Shown: piece after piece, positions 44,107 to 53,424 of the stretch
Position numbering within the stretch: position 1 is the stretch's first letter
Layout of the letters: every line of letters starts with the position of its first letter
Assembly: GCF_014207435.1 (NCBI RefSeq)
Contig: NZ_JACHGH010000011.1
Location: 53,676-117,675 of the forward strand
From: Salirhabdus euzebyi
GTDB taxonomy: Bacteria > Bacillota > Bacilli > Bacillales > Alkalibacillaceae
Reading direction: 5' to 3'
DNA: 64,000 bases
The notes under the pieces: generated by a model
The model's input: the letters and a program-made list of their open reading frames with translations, nothing else
Database searches by the model: none
Told to the model about the DNA's origin: nothing
Position numbers and translations under genes: made by a program

Positions 44107-45567
44107 GTGACAGATACGAAACAAGAAACGCTCGTACTTAAAAATTATATTAATGCAAAATGGGTGGAAGCAAATACCGATCAATATCAAGATGTTCCAA
44201 ATCCAGCAACAGGTAGGACGATTGCTAGAGTCCCAATTTCCTCATTTAGTGATGTAGATCAAGCCGTGGAAATGGCCAAGAAAGCATTTCAAACATGGAG
44301 TAAAACACCAGTTCCGAAAAGAGCTAGAGTTTTATTTAAATATCAACAGCTTTTGACTGAAAATCATGAAGAGCTTGCAAAGTTAGTTACACAAGAAAAT
44401 GGAAAGAGCTATAAGGAAGCTTATGGAGAGGTTTTGCGAGGAATTGAGTGTGTGGAATTTGCTGCAGGTGCTCCAAGTTTAATGATGGGAAGTACGTTAT
44501 CCACCATTGCAGCAGATATAGATTCACAGATGTTCCGTTATCCACTAGGTGTTGTTGGTGGCATTTCTCCATTTAATTTTCCAATGATGGTTCCTTGTTG
44601 GATGTTCCCGTTAGCAATTGCTTGTGGTAATACATTTGTATTAAAGCCATCTGAACGTACACCAATTCTTGCTAATCGTTTAGCAGAATTATTTACTGAA
44701 GCAGGTCTACCTGATGGTGTTTTCAATATTGTCCATGGTGCACACGATGTCGTTAATGGATTAATTACACACGAAGATGTGAAAGCGATTTCGTTCGTAG
44801 GATCTGAACCGGTAGCAAAGTATGTATACGAGAAAGCTGCCTCATATGGGAAGCGAGTGCAAGCACTCGCTGGAGCAAAAAACCACCATATTGTCATGCC
44901 TGATGCAGACTTTGATACAGCCATTCAGAATATTATTAGCTCTTCATTCGGAAGTGCAGGTCAACGTTGTATGGCGTGTAGTGCTGTTGTAGTAGTGGGA
45001 GATGGCAATGAATTTGTAGAGAAGCTGAACACTAAAATAGGTGAAATCAAAATGGGTAATGGAATGGAGGATGATGTTCTCCTCACACCCGTAATTAGAG
45101 ATTCTAGTTGCTCAAACGCCCTGAAGTATATTGATTTAGGTATTCAAGAAGGTGCAAAACTAATTCGGGACGGTAGAAAGGACCGAGAACTTTTTAAAGA
45201 GGGTTATTTCTTAGGCCCAACAGTATTTGATCATGTTACTCCTGATATGAGTATTGCAAAAGATGAAATCTTCGCTCCCGTTCTAAGCATTTTACGTTCG
45301 GAAGATTTAGAGGGCGCTTTAGATATAGTAAATAAATCAAGATTCGGGAACTCAGCTACCCTATATTCAAGAGATGCAAAAGCTGTTCGTCAGTTCCGTG
45401 AAGAAGCGGAACCAGGTATGCTAGGGGTGAATGTAGGAGTACCAGCTCCAATGGCGTTCTTCCCATTTTCTGGAGCTAAAAATTCATTCTTTGGAGACCT
45501 TCATGCGAATGGTAAAGATGGTGTGGAATTTTATACCCGCAAGAAGATGATTACCTCACGCTTTTAA
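44107..45567 (+). CDS. mmsA: CoA-acylating (methyl)malonate-semialdehyde dehydrogenase
   Basis: A 486-residue ALDH of the MmsA/IolA class, which oxidises malonate or methylmalonate semialdehyde with CoA to acetyl- or propionyl-CoA plus CO2. The active Cys is in [18 protein letters not shown], the class-specific motif. Instead of the usual ELGG Glu, the corresponding segment is [17 protein letters not shown], as in CoA-acylating members. The start is GTG at 44107 with AGGAGG seven bases upstream. Here it would convert the semialdehyde made by the next-door aminotransferase, with beta-alanine as the likely amino donor. Confidence 0.92.
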   Translation: MTDTKQETLVLKNYINAKWVEANTDQYQDVPNPATGRTIARVPISSFSDVDQAVEMAKKAFQTWSKTPVPKRARVLFKYQQLLTENHEELAKLVTQENGKSYKEAYGEVLRGIECVEFAAGAPSLMMGSTLSTIAADIDSQMFRYPLGVVGGISPFNFPMMVPCWMFPLAIACGNTFVLKPSERTPILANRLAELFTEAGLPDGVFNIVHGAHDVVNGLITHEDVKAISFVGSEPVAKYVYEKAASYGKRVQALAGAKNHHIVMPDADFDTAIQNIISSSFGSAGQRCMACSAVVVVGDGNEFVEKLNTKIGEIKMGNGMEDDVLLTPVIRDSSCSNALKYIDLGIQEGAKLIRDGRKDRELFKEGYFLGPTVFDHVTPDMSIAKDEIFAPVLSILRSEDLEGALDIVNKSRFGNSATLYSRDAKAVRQFREEAEPGMLGVNVGVPAPMAFFPFSGAKNSFFGDLHANGKDGVEFYTRKKMITSRF

Positions 45568-45594
45568 ATTACCTTCATGAGAGGAGTAAAGCCA

Positions 45595-46941
45595 ATGACG
45601 GTTAAAGGAACGCAGGACCTGTTAAAAAAGGACGAAAAATATGTATGGCATTCCATGCGGAAATTTGATCCAAACAGCACGATGGTTGTATCCGAAGCTA
45701 ATGGTGCTTGGATAACAGATTCAGAGGGAAATCGATTTTTAGATGGTATGGCTGGGTTGTGGTCGGTAAATGTGGGATATGGTCGAGAAGAGCTTGCAGA
45801 GGCTGCTTATGGACAATTGAAAAAGATGCCATTTTATCCGTTAACCCATAGTCACCAACCTGCCATTGAACTAGGAGAAAAGCTGAATGAATGGCTTGGG
45901 GATGAGTATGTCATATACTTTTCCAATAGCGGGTCAGAGGCAAACGAGGTAGCTTTTAAAATTGCACGTCAATATCATAGACAAAACGGTAATTATGACC
46001 GTCACAAAATAATTTCTCGCTATCGTTCCTATCATGGAAATACGATGGGGGCACTAGCTGCGACTGGCCAGGCACAAAGAAAATACAAGTATGAACCACT
46101 AGGGCAAGGATTTTTACATGTTGCTCCGCCAGATTGCTATAGAAGTCCTTTTGATACATCAGACGGTCAGTGCTGTTCCCATAGTGCTAGTGAAATAGAA
46201 AGGGTAATGACGTGGGAATTAGATGAAACCATTGCAGCTGTAATCATGGAACCTATGATTACTGGTGGTGGGGTTTTAATCCCGCATGATAACTATTTAC
46301 AGGAAGTTAGAGAAATTTGTGATCGCCATGGTGCATTGCTTATTATGGATGAGGTTATTAATGGTTTCGGGAGAACAGGAAAACGTTTCGGCTTTATGCA
46401 TGCTGGAATTAAGCCAGATATCGTAACAATGGCGAAGGGAATCACAAGTTCTTATATGCCTTTATCTGCAACAGCTGTTAGAAAAGATATTTATGAAGCG
46501 TTTAAAGGAACAGAGGAATATGATCATTTCCGTCACGTTAATACGTTTGGTGGCCACCCAGCTTCTTGTGCGGTTGCACTGAAAAACATTGAAATTATGG
46601 AGAGGGAAGGCTTAGTTGAGCGTTCCGCACAGTTAGGAAATCGCTTAAGCGAAGAATTAGCCGAATTACGCGAACATCCAAACGTTGGGGATATTCGTTC
46701 AAGAGGTCTACTGTTAGGTATCGAATTAGTAGAAGATAAGACAACGAAAGAGCCAGCCCATCCTGATAAATTAGCTAAGGTAATATCCTATTGTAAACAA
46801 CATAGTTTAATCATTGGCAAAAATGGAGATACCGTCAAAGGTTTTAACAATATTTTAACCCTTAGTCCTCCTTTGAGTTTAACAGATGATGATTTGGATT
46901 ATATGATCAAAACGTTGAAAGAAGCTATTATACGAATCTAG
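45595..46941 (+). CDS. Class III omega-aminotransferase (beta-alanine/taurine:pyruvate type)
   Basis: A 448-residue PLP aminotransferase. Motifs are FLDGMAGLWSVNVGYGREEL, IYFSNSGSEANEVAFKIAR, YRSYHGNTMGALAATGQ, LLIMDEVINGFGRTG and the PLP Lys in TMAKGITSSYMPLSA. The SVNVGYG and YHGNTMGAL segments resemble beta-alanine:pyruvate and taurine:pyruvate enzymes. The start is ATG at 45595, eight bases behind GAGGAG. An ATG at 45577 would overlap that site. It is sandwiched between the semialdehyde dehydrogenase and alanine dehydrogenase, which fits omega-amino acid plus pyruvate giving semialdehyde plus alanine. Confidence 0.9.
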   Translation: MTVKGTQDLLKKDEKYVWHSMRKFDPNSTMVVSEANGAWITDSEGNRFLDGMAGLWSVNVGYGREELAEAAYGQLKKMPFYPLTHSHQPAIELGEKLNEWLGDEYVIYFSNSGSEANEVAFKIARQYHRQNGNYDRHKIISRYRSYHGNTMGALAATGQAQRKYKYEPLGQGFLHVAPPDCYRSPFDTSDGQCCSHSASEIERVMTWELDETIAAVIMEPMITGGGVLIPHDNYLQEVREICDRHGALLIMDEVINGFGRTGKRFGFMHAGIKPDIVTMAKGITSSYMPLSATAVRKDIYEAFKGTEEYDHFRHVNTFGGHPASCAVALKNIEIMEREGLVERSAQLGNRLSEELAELREHPNVGDIRSRGLLLGIELVEDKTTKEPAHPDKLAKVISYCKQHSLIIGKNGDTVKGFNNILTLSPPLSLTDDDLDYMIKTLKEAIIRI

Positions 46942-46968
46942 TTAGTAGATAGGAGGTTTATAACAAAC

Positions 46969-48093
46969 ATGCGTATTGGAGTACCTAAAGAGATAAAAAA
47001 TAACGAAAACCGGGTAGCTATTTCTCCATCAGGCGTAAATGCCCTTGTGAAAGCGGGACATGAAATCGTTATTGAAAATGAGGCTGGCCTTGGTTCTGGA
47101 TTTACAAATGAGGAATATAAGCAGTCAGGTGCTGTCATTGTTGATAGGGCAGAGGATGTATGGTCTTCAGAAATGGTCATGAAAGTGAAAGAACCATTAA
47201 AAGAAGAGTATAAATATTTTCATGAAAAATTAATTCTATTCACCTATCTTCATTTAGCAGCAGAACCTGAATTAACAAAGGCGCTAGTTGATGCAAAAGT
47301 AACGGGTATTGCATACGAAACAATCCAAGCAGTTGACGGATCTCTTCCTTTATTAACACCGATGAGTGAAGTTGCCGGTCGTATGGCTTCTCAAATCGGC
47401 GCTCAGTTTTTAGAACGACCAAAAGGTGGAAAAGGTATTTTACTAGGGGGAATCCCAGGAGTAAAAAGAGGAAAAGTGGCTATTATAGGTGGGGGAGTCG
47501 TTGGAACAAATGCAGCAAAAATAGCAATGGGGCTTGGTGCTGACGTCACTATTCTAGACTTAAACCCTGCTCGTTTACGAGAGTTGGAGGATATTTTCGG
47601 TAATCAAGTGAACACCGTGATGTCTAATCCCCTAAACATTGCAGAAGCTGTGGCTGAGTCAGATCTTGTGATTGGAGCAGTTTTAATACCAGGAACAAAA
47701 GCACCAAAGCTGATTTCTGAAGACATGATTAAATCCATGACAAAAGGATCTGTCATTGTCGACGTAGCTATTGACCAGGGTGGAATCTTTGAAACTACCG
47801 ACAAAATTACGACGCATGATAATCCTACGTATGAAAAACATGGCGTCGTACATTATGCAGTAGCTAATATGCCTGGAGCAGTTCCAAGAACATCAACACT
47901 AGGCCTAACGAATGTTACGATTCCTTATGCATTAAAAATTGCTGGTAAAGGGTACAGACAAGCAAGCGAAGAAGATGCTGGCATCCTTAAAGGTATTAAT
48001 ACACTAGGCGGCTATGTGACGTATAAAGCAGTAGCCGATGCTCATGGATTGGAATATAAAGAGGCAAGTTCTTTGTTTTATGATTATGCGTAA
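46969..48093 (+). CDS. ald: Alanine dehydrogenase
   Basis: A 374-residue NAD-dependent enzyme interconverting L-alanine and pyruvate plus ammonia. It starts with [16 protein letters not shown] and has [11 protein letters not shown] (catalytic His region), AYETIQ and the nucleotide fold [17 protein letters not shown]. The C-terminal part has [37 protein letters not shown] precedes the ATG. At the end of the catabolic operon it would regenerate the pyruvate used by the aminotransferases and release ammonia. A strong terminator follows. Confidence 0.96.
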   Translation: MRIGVPKEIKNNENRVAISPSGVNALVKAGHEIVIENEAGLGSGFTNEEYKQSGAVIVDRAEDVWSSEMVMKVKEPLKEEYKYFHEKLILFTYLHLAAEPELTKALVDAKVTGIAYETIQAVDGSLPLLTPMSEVAGRMASQIGAQFLERPKGGKGILLGGIPGVKRGKVAIIGGGVVGTNAAKIAMGLGADVTILDLNPARLRELEDIFGNQVNTVMSNPLNIAEAVAESDLVIGAVLIPGTKAPKLISEDMIKSMTKGSVIVDVAIDQGGIFETTDKITTHDNPTYEKHGVVHYAVANMPGAVPRTSTLGLTNVTIPYALKIAGKGYRQASEEDAGILKGINTLGGYVTYKAVADAHGLEYKEASSLFYDYA

Positions 48094-48110
48094 GGAAAAT
48101 TGTTGATTGT

Positions 48111-48154
48111 TTCCCCTGTATTCAGTAAATATGCTGAATACAGGGTTTTTTGTT
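48111..48154 (+). terminator. Terminator of the catabolic island
   Basis: CCCTGTATTCAG pairs with CTGAATACAGGG around a TAAATATG loop and runs into TTTTTTG. Confidence 0.93.
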
Positions 48155-48202
48155 TGCAGTTTTGGTGCGTATGTGCTGGCATTTAAAGCTTCCACTTGAA
48201 AT

Positions 48203-48286
48203 AATTAAAGGTTCACAGGATAGAATTAAAGGTTTAGTAGGGAAAATTAAAGGTTCAGAAGCTAGAATGATTGATTCAACAATTAA
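48203..48286. repeat. Second 21-bp tandem array (three units plus a decayed fourth)
   Basis: Units AATTAAAGGTTCACAGGATAG (48203), AATTAAAGGTTTAGTAGGGAA (48224) and AATTAAAGGTTCAGAAGCTAG (48245) are each exactly 21 bases, and AATGATTGATTCAACAATTAA follows. It lies between two terminators of convergent genes, the same setting and period as the array at 14498, but with a different sequence. Confidence 0.82.
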
Positions 48287-48317
48287 TATTGCATTTTAAC
48301 AAGATTAATTGAACAAT

Positions 48318-48353
48318 TAATAAAACCCCGCATATTTTATGCGGGGTATAGTC
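48318..48353 (-). terminator. Terminator of the minus-strand aldehyde dehydrogenase
   Basis: On the minus strand ACCCCGCATA and TATGCGGGGT pair around a short AA-rich loop and run into TTTATTAATT, directly after the stop codon. Confidence 0.88.
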
Positions 48354-48355
48354 AG

Positions 48356-49792
48356 TTAAAATCGATAATTCATACTAATAAACTTCATATGAACCATTTC
48401 GCGGATGGCATATTTTATTCCTTCATATCCGTATCCAGAAGACTTTAATCCCCCATACGGCATATGATCAAATCGTAAAGTTGGTAAGTCGTTAATTAAT
48501 ACCTGCCCAACCTCCAAATTGTGGGCAAACTCAAATGCTTGTGGGAGAACATATGTAAATACGCCTGCATTTAGGCCATATTCACTATTGTTCATTTCTG
48601 TAAGTGCTCCCTCAGCACTAGCGACTGAATTTACGATTACAACAGGTCCAAACACTTCCTGGCATGACACTTTCGATTGGGGCAATACATCTGTTAAAAT
48701 ACTAGGTTTTACCCCATAACCTTCTGCCACTCCTCCAGTAACAAGTGTTGCCCCTTCTGTAACAGCTTCTTCCATCCATTTTAATACGCGCTGCTGGGAT
48801 TTTTCGTCAATCATACCCGACATATCAGTAGAGGCTTCATTTGGATCTCCGTAAACGAGTGACTCTGTTGCTTCCTTAAAATAATGTAAAAATTCCTCTT
48901 TGATATCTTCGTGAACGTATATCCTTTGTGTACTAATACATACTTGACCATTATAGGAGAAGGCTCCAACAACTGCCTTTTGAGCAATGTCTTTTAACTT
49001 ATCCTTTACGCTATTGTCTATATATAAAGCGGAATTGCTTCCTAATTCAAGCGTAACTTTTTTTAGCCCGGCCTGTGATTTAATTAATTTACCTACTTGA
49101 GGGCTGCCCGTAAAGGTAATCTTCGCAACGGCAGGATGTTCAATTAAAACCTTACCGAGTTTTGGACCATCACCTGTGATAACTAGAAATGCATCCTTTG
49201 GTAAACCAGCTTCCTCAAATACTTGAGCTAATAAAATAGAGGAGAGGGGTGTTTTTTCTGCAGGTTTTACGATAATAGTATTTCCTACAGCTAGAGCTGG
49301 CCCTACTTTATGTGACACTAAATTAAGTGGAAAGTTAAATGGAGTAATGGCACCTACTACACCAATTGGTTGGAAAATAGTATAAGCATCTCTACCTGCT
49401 CCATTTGGTGCAGCATCTAAACGAATGGATTCTCCTTCTAATTTTTTGGCTTCTATAGCGGCAAATTTTAATGTTTGGATGGTGCGATCTACTTCGCCAC
49501 GGGCAAATTTAATCGGCTTTCCAGATTCCAAAACGATTGTTTTCGCGAACGTCTCTTTTTGTTCTGCTATTAATGTACATGCTGTTTCTATTATGGTGGA
49601 TCTTTCTTCAGAGGTTAACGCTTTCATTTGTTGAAAGGCTTGTTCACTTTTCGTAATGGCATTTTCCATTTGTTCTTCTGTGCACTCGGGAATATCGGTT
49701 ATTTTTTCACGAGTATGTGGGTTTATAAGAGGATACGTTTCTATCGTTCCCTCCGCTAAAGTCTGTAAATAGTTCTCCCAACTAGCACTCAT
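48356..49792 (-). CDS. Aldehyde dehydrogenase family protein
   Basis: A 478-residue ALDH facing the catabolic island convergently. The catalytic Cys is in SYNGQVCISTQRIY and the Glu in TLELGSNSALYI (GS in place of the common GG, as in lactaldehyde and GAPN-like groups). AITPFNFPLNLVSHK binds cofactor. I take the ATG at 49792 (MSASWENY), since AGGTGAGGTG precedes it. An in-frame GTG three codons earlier is the alternative. The substrate is not known. It may act on aldehydes of the neighbouring pathway, but it is transcribed separately. Confidence 0.88.
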   Translation of the reverse strand: MSASWENYLQTLAEGTIETYPLINPHTREKITDIPECTEEQMENAITKSEQAFQQMKALTSEERSTIIETACTLIAEQKETFAKTIVLESGKPIKFARGEVDRTIQTLKFAAIEAKKLEGESIRLDAAPNGAGRDAYTIFQPIGVVGAITPFNFPLNLVSHKVGPALAVGNTIIVKPAEKTPLSSILLAQVFEEAGLPKDAFLVITGDGPKLGKVLIEHPAVAKITFTGSPQVGKLIKSQAGLKKVTLELGSNSALYIDNSVKDKLKDIAQKAVVGAFSYNGQVCISTQRIYVHEDIKEEFLHYFKEATESLVYGDPNEASTDMSGMIDEKSQQRVLKWMEEAVTEGATLVTGGVAEGYGVKPSILTDVLPQSKVSCQEVFGPVVIVNSVASAEGALTEMNNSEYGLNAGVFTYVLPQAFEFAHNLEVGQVLINDLPTLRFDHMPYGGLKSSGYGYEGIKYAIREMVHMKFISMNYRF

Positions 49793-49967
49793 TCTTAACA
49801 CCTCACCTTTATTTTTTCTTATGTTCTATTTTATGTGTAAGAAAGGAACATTTCCTAGTTTCATAATGTAAATTAATTAATGAAAAGATTGGACATTAAC
49901 TTAACTCAACTTACTTTAAGGATAAAGGAAAAACATGTGGACGTATACTATGTTGCTTATGAGTGGA

Positions 49968-50006
49968 AACGAAAAAACGTTTGGACAATTAGAGTCCAAA
50001 CGCTTC
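49968..50006 (-). terminator. Terminator of the Sco1 gene
   Basis: On the minus strand GCGTTTGGAC and GTCCAAACG pair around a short loop and run into TTTTTTCG. Confidence 0.9.
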
Positions 50007-50029
50007 GTACGTAAACTGTTATTCTACTG

Positions 50030-50617
50030 TTAATCGATTAATCTCATGATTCTATCATGTACCCGCTCTTTATCAAATGCTTTTCCCATAGGGAATTTTT
50101 CAATGAGTTCATTCTTTTCATTTAATAAATACGTATAGGAGGTGTGGACGATAAAATCTGTACCATTATCTTTAAACTGGAAACGAAACGGTTCTGCGAG
50201 TTTTTCCGTTGCTGCCATATCACCACGTAAAAATACCCAACCTTGCTCGTCTACAATTCCATACCTATTCATGTATTCTTCTATTTCCTCTAATGTATCC
50301 ACTTCAGGGTCAATCGTAATGGAAAGAAACTCCACCTTATCCCCAAAAACTTCCTCTTCTTTAAACAGATCCCGTAAGTGCATCATTCGTTGAGTAGTAA
50401 TTGGACAAACGGATGGACATTTCGTGTAGAAGAACTCAACTAATCTTACTTTAGGTTCCATATTCGTAAAAGCAAAGCTTTCTCCAGAAGCAGTTTCCAT
50501 GGTTATATCTTCAGGTAGCTTAACACCTGCATCTCGCCAAAATTCTAAGTATAGGATCCCCAATCCTATCCCTATTGCAATAAACGATGCAAAAAACACA
50601 TAATACTTTTTCTTCAT
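50030..50617 (-). CDS. SCO1/SenC family copper protein
   Basis: A 195-residue membrane-anchored thioredoxin-fold protein of the Sco family, which delivers copper to the CuA site of cytochrome c oxidase or acts as a thiol reductase. One N-terminal helix (about 4-22) anchors it. The copper-binding pair is in FFYTKCPSVCPITT, with the distal His in DFIVHTSYTYLL. The ATG at 50617 follows GGGGGAGATTGGCTC. The frame is open further upstream, but without a ribosome site. It is monocistronic, with a strong terminator. Confidence 0.9.
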   Translation of the reverse strand: MKKKYYVFFASFIAIGIGLGILYLEFWRDAGVKLPEDITMETASGESFAFTNMEPKVRLVEFFYTKCPSVCPITTQRMMHLRDLFKEEEVFGDKVEFLSITIDPEVDTLEEIEEYMNRYGIVDEQGWVFLRGDMAATEKLAEPFRFQFKDNGTDFIVHTSYTYLLNEKNELIEKFPMGKAFDKERVHDRIMRLID

Positions 50618-50740
50618 GAGCCAATCTCCCCCATATACCAGTCTTGAAATACTGTATATTTTCATCTTAACGTGAAAAAGGGAGAGGATAGGCTTTGATT
50701 TGTGAATAATCTACGACGATTTGATTGCAGCTTTGTGAAC

Positions 50741-51214
50741 TTATTTAGTTGGTTGATTGTAGGTAATTAAGTCCTCTTCTTTCGTAATATAAAAAGTTTT
50801 GTCAGGACGTTGGCTTATCAGGTTAAGTGATTCTAATTTATAGTAGCTCACTTTTTTATAAGGATCCCCTTCTATAATAGGAAGTTCACCTTTTTGTTTT
50901 TTGTATTGGTCAACAGCTCTTTGAATCTTATCAATATGTTCAGCCAATTCTTTGTCTTTTTCTTCAAATATTTCATATGTTTCCTTCGACATATAGTACG
51001 TCTCTTCTGGAATAGCTTTTAAATAAGGTGCTAGTAGATGGTAGTCAATGGTTAAATCATCATTTATGATGACAGACAGAGGAACTCCTTGCTGAAGGGT
51101 ATTGGCATATTGTTGAACAGCTTGTCTTAATTCATGGATGGAAATAGGACGCGTTGGGTATGTTTTCTTTTCGTTTAATTGTTTTTTATCTTGCTTCTTT
51201 TTCCAAAACATCAA
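50741..51214 (-). CDS. Hypothetical protein, probably DUF3939
   Basis: A 157-residue soluble protein with a very basic start (FWKKKQDKKQLNEKK). The RPISIHELRQAVQQYANTL segment and the following SVIINDDLTIDYHLLAPYL match my recollection of the Bacillaceae DUF3939 family. The middle is a likely coiled coil (about 85-115). No catalytic motifs. RBS AGGAGGAGAATTTG supports the start (MMF or MF). Function is unknown. Confidence 0.7.
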   Translation of the reverse strand: MMFWKKKQDKKQLNEKKTYPTRPISIHELRQAVQQYANTLQQGVPLSVIINDDLTIDYHLLAPYLKAIPEETYYMSKETYEIFEEKDKELAEHIDKIQRAVDQYKKQKGELPIIEGDPYKKVSYYKLESLNLISQRPDKTFYITKEEDLITYNQPTK

Positions 51215-51468
51215 ATTCTCCTCCTTTACCTCTTTTTCTTTATTATAAAGGAAAACGCTTACTATCGCATATGACAGGTGGAACAGATATATGAAAATTC
51301 CATTTTTAGATATGTTTTCTACTGAAATATGTCATTATTTTATCTAGTTTTTAAATATTTTATTTGTAAGTACAATCCATTTTATAGGACTAATTATTCA
51401 AAAAATTTCCATTTTATTAAAAATTGTGTTATATTATGGAAGAAAAAGAAGAAAGGAATGAGATATTG

Positions 51469-51984
51469 ATGAATTTTGACAAAACAGAATATGAAATTTC
51501 CCCATTTACTGTTGCTGTAATTCCAGAATGGCTTGAAAATGGTGAAGCAGGTGCACGAGTGCTTGAAAAGAATAATGAGTATGTCATTACACAATCACCT
51601 CGCAAGTTGATTGACCAAGCATGTAAGTTCTTCGGTTCTAGCCTAAAGGGAAGACAAGAAGGAACCAAAGGTGTTTGCGGTATCACCCATAAAGCCCCAA
51701 TTGCTATTGATCCTCACAGTGGAATGTTTTTCTTTCCAACCACATCCCCACATAATTCAAACTGCACATGGATTGCCCACTCGCACATTTCTCACATTCG
51801 ACCAATATCCCAAAATGAAACAGAAGTCCATTTTAAAAATGGAGAATCAATTAAAATTCCCGTTTCTTACGGTTCCATGATGAATCAAGTACAACGGACA
51901 GCTCAATTTCGATATAAATTGACCGAACGAATTCAGTATAAATGGACGCCTGGAAATGAAAAGGTTGCAGAGCCTTTTGTTTAA
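51469..51984 (+). CDS. comK: Competence transcription factor ComK
   Basis: A 171-residue ComK homologue, the master activator of DNA-uptake genes in B. subtilis. Conserved stretches are YEISPFTVAVIPEWLENG and the central IDQACKFFGSSLKGRQEGTK. GVCGITHKAPIAIDPHSGMFFFPT and VHFKNGESIKIPVSYGSMMNQVQRT follow. I take the ATG at 51469. GAAAGGAATGA lies about 12 bases upstream. It is shorter at the C-terminus than B. subtilis ComK (192), the region used for MecA binding and degradation there. A -10-like TATATT lies at 51430-51435. No convincing AAAA-N5-TTTT ComK box pair was found. Confidence 0.9.
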   Translation: MNFDKTEYEISPFTVAVIPEWLENGEAGARVLEKNNEYVITQSPRKLIDQACKFFGSSLKGRQEGTKGVCGITHKAPIAIDPHSGMFFFPTTSPHNSNCTWIAHSHISHIRPISQNETEVHFKNGESIKIPVSYGSMMNQVQRTAQFRYKLTERIQYKWTPGNEKVAEPFV

Positions 51985-51994
51985 AAAATAATAG

Positions 51995-52040
51995 GACGAG
52001 GTACCATACTAAAACGAACTTTCGGTAGGGTACCTTTTTC
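51995..52040 (+). terminator. Terminator of comK
   Basis: AGGTACC and GGTACCT arms (with extra ATAC/GTAG pairing) enclose a loop and run into TTTTTC. It could also end the convergent yhjD gene. Confidence 0.82.
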
Positions 52041-52050
52041 TAATGCATTT

Positions 52051-52440
52051 TTATGTCCCTGTTGGTTTACGAAAAGAAGGAGAGGGAAGTACTTGATTCA
52101 TAAGGTCATATAATAAGTCCTGTACCTTTTTACGTATAGCCGGATTAAAATAGCGTTTTTCTTCCTCATAACCATTTCCGAGAAATAGGTAAGTAGAAAA
52201 AGTATCATTTTTTTGTAAAAAAATAACTTGAAGTTTTTTTTGCTTCATCGTACTTTGAAGTTTCTTTCTTTCCAAACGTGCAACGTGTTCCATTTTTCGT
52301 AGTAACTCTAAATATGGTTCTTTAATTTTAAATGCTCCTTGCTCAATATGCTTAATATCCTGCTCCATTACAACAATGGCCATGGAAAGAAACAAAAATC
52401 TTGAGGTGACTTTAAAATCTTCTTCTTTTAGGTAACGCAA
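52051..52440 (-). CDS. yhjD: YhjD-like hypothetical protein
   Basis: A 129-residue soluble protein. The true start appears to be TTG at 52440 (MRYLKEEDFKV), seven bases downstream of GGAGGG. The longer frame has no start signal. The segments AIVVMEQDIKHIEQGAFKIK, PYLELLRKM and the late YFNPAIRKKVQDLLYDLM are those of the YhjD family as I recall it. In B. subtilis yhjD is adjacent to yhjE, as here, divergent. Function is unknown. Confidence 0.75.
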   Translation of the reverse strand: MRYLKEEDFKVTSRFLFLSMAIVVMEQDIKHIEQGAFKIKEPYLELLRKMEHVARLERKKLQSTMKQKKLQVIFLQKNDTFSTYLFLGNGYEEEKRYFNPAIRKKVQDLLYDLMNQVLPSPSFRKPTGT

Positions 52441-52664
52441 TTTGCTTCCCTCCGAAAAACATAATAGAACATTTGTTCTTATTTCATTATATACGATAAA
52501 TAACCATTTTAAAACTAAAAAGTTATGGAACACTAAGATAAAGGAGAGAAAATATTGTAAAAAGATGCGAAAAAATGTATGCAAAATCTTACATTTTCTT
52601 TATACTTTAAGGAAGTAAACTATTAATATAAGTTGTTATGAGCGCATAAGTTAGGAGCTAAACG

Positions 52665-53339
52665 ATGTTACTCAAAATCGAGAATTTTTCTGATATAGGA
52701 CAAATGATTGAAAATGATACTTTTGATGATTATATAAGAATGTTATTAGCTAGCTACGAAAACCTAGGCCCATTACCTGGTTTATTATTACCAATGTTAG
52801 AGGCGTTGCTACCGTTTTTACCTTTGTTTGTGTTTGTCTTAGCAAATTCAATGGCTTATGGATTATTAAAGGGATTTTTGCTTTCATGGGCCGGATCGGT
52901 AATTGGATCCATACTAGTATTCCTTTTAATTCGCAGATTAGGAAATACACGTTTTTTTCTATTTATTCGGAAAAATAAACAGGTTCAAAAGGTTATGTTA
53001 TGGTTTGAACGACACGGTTTTGGACCGTTGTTTTTACTGCTTTGTTTTCCTTTTTCTCCGTCATCCGTTATCAATGTTGTAGCTGGGCTTTCTAAAGTTA
53101 GCTTTCAACAGTTTTTATTAGCTGTTTTGATGGGAAAAGCCGTAATGATTTTTACTATTTCCTACATTGGAGAAGGTATTATGTCCTTCGCTAAGCAACC
53201 AGTGAAAACGATTATAGTTGGAATATGTATTTTACTGTTCTGGATAATAGGGAAAGTAATTGAAAGAAAGCTACATAAAAAGTCGGAGAGAGAAGAAAGA
53301 GAAAGAATCGCCAAGTTAGCAGAAGAAGGATCAGAATAA
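52665..53339 (+). CDS. yhjE: YhjE-like DedA/TVP38 (VTT domain) membrane protein
   Basis: A 224-residue membrane protein of the SNARE-associated/VTT (TVP38/TMEM64) family. LLPMLEALLPFLPLFVFVLANSMAYG is the re-entrant start of the domain, and LLCFPFSPSSVINVVAGLSKV carries the conserved Pro and Gly. The C-terminus is cytosolic and highly charged (KKSEREERERIAKL). Members transport lipids or affect membrane homeostasis. RBS TTAGGAGCTAAACG supports the ATG. A strong terminator follows. Confidence 0.86.
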   Translation: MLLKIENFSDIGQMIENDTFDDYIRMLLASYENLGPLPGLLLPMLEALLPFLPLFVFVLANSMAYGLLKGFLLSWAGSVIGSILVFLLIRRLGNTRFFLFIRKNKQVQKVMLWFERHGFGPLFLLLCFPFSPSSVINVVAGLSKVSFQQFLLAVLMGKAVMIFTISYIGEGIMSFAKQPVKTIIVGICILLFWIIGKVIERKLHKKSEREERERIAKLAEEGSE

Positions 53340-53375
53340 ACCGCCTACGCAACGACGTAGGCGGTTTTCTAATAG
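53337..53375 (+). terminator. Terminator of yhjE
   Basis: ACCGCCTACG pairs with CGTAGGCGGT around a CAACGA-type loop and runs into TTTTC, overlapping the stop codon. Confidence 0.92.
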
Positions 53376-53424
53376 TCTACACAATTTCCTTAAACTACGA
53401 AGTAACTAAATGTGCTTTTATCCT

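Noticed and set aside
29565..46941. The two class III aminotransferases as GabT or ornithine/acetylornithine enzymes
   Set aside because: Neighbouring alanine dehydrogenase and the CoA-acylating semialdehyde dehydrogenase fit pyruvate-dependent omega-aminotransferases better. 2-Oxoglutarate use cannot be strictly excluded.
51214..51468. ComK boxes (AAAA-N5-TTTT pairs) for comK autoregulation
   Set aside because: The region is AT-rich and has approximate matches (for instance with N6), but no properly spaced exact pair, so any claim would be guesswork.
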